Assembly: GCF_000801105.2 (NCBI RefSeq)
Contig: NC_079514.1
Coordinates: forward strand, 44,892,515-44,956,514
Length of the DNA: 64,000 bases
Source of the DNA: Raphanus sativus
Lineage: Eukaryota > Streptophyta > Magnoliopsida > Brassicales > Brassicaceae
Reading direction: 5' to 3'
The notes beneath the pieces are model-generated. The model saw nothing but the letters and a program-made list of their open reading frames with translations. It was not told the origin of the DNA and did no database searches. Positions 59,997 to 64,000 of the stretch are shown piece by piece. The position numbers and the translations under genes were made by a program. Within the stretch, counting starts at the first letter, position 1. Each line of letters begins with the position of its first letter.

Positions 59997-60544
59997 TTTG
60001 TACATAATTCTCTTTCTCTGCTTATGTATTTCCAGCTTAGAAATAAAAGGGAAAACAGAATTTAATATAAAAAATAAGTCAATGTTTATATACCTTTGTA
60101 TTTTTATATGTGGCCAAGAGAACGTACCCACACTGAAAAAAATAATATATAAAGCATGTATATATTTTAATTTTTAATTAAAATTTCTGACAAAAATAAT
60201 TAAATCCATATTTTGAAATGGGTGTAAAAATCAATATTATTAAGGTAGAATCACAAAATTGGATCCAACTGGTGTCTAAAATTGGTTACAACCTTATATT
60301 ATTTAAAATAAATAGATAATTATTGTGAAATTTGAAAATTCCTTTTAAACTATTTTAAATTTTTTATTTTGAATTTTAAATATTTATTTATTTATTAAAA
60401 TATTAAACTAACAAAATTCAAAATAAATAAATATATAGATAAATAAGTATATTTATTATTTAAAAAATGATATCAGTCTTAATATTTTGTTTATACACTC
60501 CATAATTAAAAATAAGTCTAAATCAATTATTTATCAAATATAAA

Positions 60545-60590
<46 letters not shown>

Positions 60591-60905
60591 GCTTCAGGAT
60601 ATAAATCGAGAATCAAAGTCTAACAGAAACAGAACCGAATCAATTTAACAAAATATCTGAATGGTTCTTACATCTCTAAAATAGAAAAACTAAAATCAAA
60701 CCAAGAATCAAATGGGTATCCGAATATCTCAAACACATTTTATATATCTAAAAATATTAATTATATTTAGTTTTAAAGTTATCAAATAGTCTAAAAATAT
60801 TATTTATAAATCGAACTGCCCAAAAACTAGGTTACTCTATTATTTTTTATCTGTAATATTTAAAAGTATCCTAATTTCTTGATAGAACTGAATCACTTGA
60901 ATATA
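59997..60905. repeat. AT-rich DNA with a (TA)n microsatellite
   Basis: A (TA)n tract occupies about 60551-60584. The phrase TGCTTATGTATTTCCAGCT at about 60022 repeats one at about 59247, so the preceding pseudogene region contains an internal duplication. No gene. Confidence 0.5.
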
Positions 60906-60936
60906 CTAGAGGCATAGCCCCCGCGCAAGCGCGGGG
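60906..60936 (-). mobile_element. Helitron 3' terminus with 8-bp GC stem
   Basis: CTAG at 60906-60909 preceded by A, then AGGCATAGC and the perfect hairpin CCCCGCGCAAGCGCGGGG. On the minus strand this is a strong Helitron 3' end. The element extends to the right and its 5' end was not located. Confidence 0.85.
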
Positions 60937-63080
60937 CCGGATACGTTATCGATACGTGTTTCGTTTTTTATATGGGATTTTGTTGTTTGTTTTTTTTTAA
61001 ATTTTGTATTCCTATGTTATCTATGAGTGTGTAAATGAAATTTGGAGGTTACACAGTTTAAGTAGGTTAAATACAAAATGACCAACTAATTCATATGTCT
61101 TGTTATTTGCATATCTTATCTTTGTAATTATTGGAACAAATATTACTGTTATTGCGTTTTCATGTTTATAAACTGAGGTTTCGAAGGTTGGTAGTGATTA
61201 GTAAGATAGTTATTAGTATGTTTATCAAATAGTGTAAGGAAAAAGATATGAAAGTTTGAATTTTAAATTTGAAAATTTATATGAATAGTGAAAAATTAAT
61301 TTTTCTTATTCTAGGGTAACATATTTCTAAGAATGATGTTTTGATGAAATTTGGAACCAATTAAGTTAGCTACATTTAAAATTATACAACGACAAATAAA
61401 GTTTTGACAACAAAAGAGTTTTGATTTTTTTTTGTTACTCTTATAAATAATCAACAACTGTTTGTAGTTATTAAATTATTATGGGATTTGGTCATCTTAC
61501 CAAAAAAAGCCTGAAAAAAATATACCAAGAAACAGAATTTTGTATACTTTATGGGTCAATGTAATATTTTAATTAAAACTTGTTTTTAAATGTTCGGATT
61601 CGCCCTACGCGCATGTAACAAATAAACGAAATCATAAAAGTATATTTTAAGTTTTAATTTATTTTCAGTTTCTTTTAATTATAAATTTCACTATTTTATT
61701 ACAAATTTTACTATTTTTATAGAAATTATATATTTTTGCTATATTAACAATTCATAAAAATCATAACTATTTTACTTTATTCTCAATATTTGTATTTATT
61801 GAATTTAATAGATTTTTCTTAAATTTTATAATTTAGAAAAATGGCCAATTTATTATTTAAAATAAGGCAAGTGGCATAATAATTTGATATTAACTCAATG
61901 CAACTCTTTCTCAGAATTATGCTGCGAACAAAATCAAACAGGAATTAACGAAGATTGTTCCAATGATCATAAGCTCAATTCAGAGCGCAAGATAAAAGTT
62001 CAAAGACAAACGTCAAACAGAAACCGATTACAGTGAACGATGAGAGGAGGAGCGTGAAGGAAAAATCAATTTCTGTATCCAGACACCATTAAAATCGACA
62101 AACCAGAAGCTCATTTCGCTATATCAAGTTTACACCGATCCGAAGATTGCAAGCCACCATTGCAAATTATATGAAAATTTTCATATTAAACAACCTGTTC
62201 TTGGGAAGATACTTAGGGTTCAAAATTGACGTGCGGGATGTGATGTAATTTTTATTGCTGTCTTTGGTTCACATGGTTAACTGATTTTTTTTTTTTAATT
62301 TGTTTGGTATCATCTGGAACAGATTTTTTGGATGTTATATTCAGCCGCTTGAAGTGTAGTAAATGCCTTAAGAGCGTTGTAGGATTATAATTTGTTATGG
62401 ATTATACTGGATGTTTCTTTGGTTTGATGTTTATTAATTTTTTGGGCTAGTCTGCGTTGTTGAAGTTTTGTTACAGGCATTTTTTGTCTAAAATGTGTGG
62501 TTAATTAACCAAAAGCGGGAGTGTGGAAAAGACAATTATGTTGAAAAGTTGGTTCTGTTTTATTATAGTTTTAGACTTTTAATAAACCATACCAAACTAC
62601 ATAAGAGAAAATATTTTGAAATAAAAACAACGTTAATACATAATCTATAATATAATGCCTGGAAGATGCGTGCTTGGTATTGGCTAGGCGAAGAAGCAAA
62701 TCATGATCACCGAACCTGACATTCTTCAGGAACAGGATATTAGCACATCTAGACTGGTTGAATCACTGAACCGGATTTTCAGAAGTGAGTCTGAAAGCCT
62801 GAAGTTCTGGCTGCACCGGTGAACCAGTCTGGAGACGGTCCTACCGAATGTGAAAAGAGATCTTTATCAAAGAGCACTATGAAAAAACAAAAATAGGTTC
62901 AATGAAGATCTAATTCTATATAAAAGTTTCATCCTTATGAAGATCATTACCGGAATTATAAAAAATACTATGAGCATGAGAAAAAAAAGGTTCAACTCAC
63001 CAAGAATCAGCTTCCCAGAATCAGAGTAATTGCACATGGATAGTGGATGAGCAGTGACCAGTCTTCAAACCACCAAGAAA
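60937..63080. other. Probable Helitron body, no intact gene
   Basis: AT-rich to about 61900, then more balanced sequence to 63080. No recognisable complete gene. Confidence 0.4.
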
Positions 63081-63084
63081 AACA

Positions 63085-63255
63085 GATGAAGTTGCCATGA
63101 TTGGGGATTTTTTTTGTTTTCTTGAGCAAAGACTCTATTCCATTCAGAGTCTTTGCTATCCACCTTGACCATCTTTGTCTCATATGTTTCTTCTTCCTCA
63201 AGCTTCCATTCTCTTAATTGCTCTGCTCGTCCTACGAACTGGAACCTATCACAGT
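63085..63255 (-). pseudogene. Unidentified exon-like fragment fused after MAP2
   Basis: On the minus strand an open stretch reads [20 protein letters not shown] and continues with KMVKVDSKDSEWNRVFAQE. It is acidic and well conserved-looking but I do not recognise it. It starts at the point where MAP2 similarity stops, in another frame, so it belongs to a different gene joined by rearrangement or capture. Confidence 0.4.
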
Positions 63256-64000
63256 ATCCTCAAGTGTCTCGCATTTGTCGGTCATCAACATTCCAGGCTT
63301 CACTATGCTTCTTACATATTTTCTACCTGAAAAATTAGCAAATAAATAAATAAATAAAAAATGCGAGACAAAAAAAAACAATAATCTATGGTCATTTGAT
63401 CTGTTAAAAGAAAGTCAACCTGGCGATGAACTTCGGCAGCCTGGCGTACAGAGTTGTATATAGGCTTCTCCAAACGCTCCAACTCTCTCTTCTCTTCAGA
63501 TGTTGTTCTCCACAAACTGCTACATCGCTCAGATCAATACCATAGTGTCATGACAACAAAAAGACTCTTAACAGATGAAAAAAGACAAAAGCTATATGAA
63601 ACTTACTCATCCTTGTACTGTTGGATTTCACCTTCAGGAAACTCTCCAGATGGAAAAAGCTTAACGACAGGGATTGTAGGTGGATCAGTCTGTTGAGGCT
63701 TCTTCCTGCAAACATAACCGAAACCATCACTAAAGCAAACACCAAACCAAGTAAACTGAAAGAAAAAGACAAAACAAAACAATGTCTTACTTGCTTTTAC
63801 TCTTTTTTTCTTCTTCTTCTTCGTTGATGTCTCACCTTAAAACAACAAAAGAAACATGCAATATATTAATCAACCTAAGAACAATGAATCAATCTGAAAC
63901 AAAGAGATATCTAACGGATCCTTTTTTATCCTAATGGGTACATGAAACAGAGTCAGCAAAAAAAAGCTCAAAACTACATGATCAAAACAGAACACAAAGA
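63256..64000 (-). pseudogene. MAP2: Methionine aminopeptidase 2 (MAP2), 5' part, truncated copy
   Basis: Exon-like pieces on the minus strand: 63791-63835 (poly-Lys KKKKKSKSK), 63607-63705 ([20 protein letters not shown], then [13 protein letters not shown]), 63420-63516 ([20 protein letters not shown], then [12 protein letters not shown]) and about 63256-63326 ([23 protein letters not shown]). They match the N-terminal extension and start of the catalytic region of eukaryotic MAP2, which removes initiator Met and can protect eIF2. The first three join in phase; the fourth needs a one-base shift. Similarity then ends in unrelated sequence before any of the metal ligands, so no active enzyme can be made. 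The far N-terminus lies beyond the window. Confidence 0.78.

Overview
This window is from a Brassicaceae nuclear chromosome, most likely a Brassica species. It has spliced plant genes, AT-rich intergenic DNA and a dense load of plant transposons. From memory (not checked here), the order UBA/UAS protein - CID2-like PAM2 protein - alpha/beta hydrolase - Mpv17/PMP22 protein matches Arabidopsis chromosome 4 around At4g14250-At4g14305. The window therefore looks like a syntenic block expanded by transposon insertions.

Layout. 1-5.1 kb: two tandem UBA-domain genes on the minus strand (the first cut by the window edge), with a hAT-type MITE and an LTR remnant between them. 5.9-9.4 kb: a MULE-like block full of GAAGACTTC/GAAGTCTTC motifs. 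9.5-12.0 kb: a Helitron terminus, a TTTAGGG-type minisatellite and a tRNA-derived SINE. 12.5-16.5 kb: a promoter-like leader, a decayed gag-only LTR element, a 100-base assembly gap and a CID2/ERD15-like coding exon. 16.5-30.9 kb: no intact host gene was found. This part holds two copies of one unique-sequence segment. Copy 1 (19.8-26.85 kb) carries three insertions (a solo LTR, a Helitron with two 3' ends, and a 3.2 kb MULE-like block) and copy 2 (28.0-29.1 kb) carries none of them, so copy 2 gives the empty sites.

31-47 kb is the gene-rich part: a frameshifted F-box gene (+), a 14-exon alpha/beta hydrolase whose C-terminal region fits a ubiquitin-interacting motif (-), Helitron pieces, a poly(A)-tailed retroposon with a 377-residue open frame inside an F-box/LRR remnant, a 7-exon Mpv17/PMP22 gene (-), a possible two-exon small gene (-) and a type I MADS-box gene (-). 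47-55 kb: a Helitron terminus, a 5'-truncated histone H3.1 copy and a complete Ty1/copia element (204-bp LTRs, TSD GCTAA) disrupted by a 532-bp hAT MITE and by a frameshift. 55-64 kb: a LINE copy with 5' inversion, a Stowaway MITE, Helitron ends, a CRM-domain pseudogene fragment and the 5' part of a broken MAP2 (methionine aminopeptidase 2) copy that runs off the right edge.

The host genes are unrelated housekeeping or regulatory genes with no sign of joint operation. The dominant story is layered transposition: nested insertions, tandem Helitron units, retroposition scars and gene-fragment capture. Splice junctions were read by eye. They are best supported for the hydrolase and PMP22 genes, where every exon joins in phase and the products match the families end to end.
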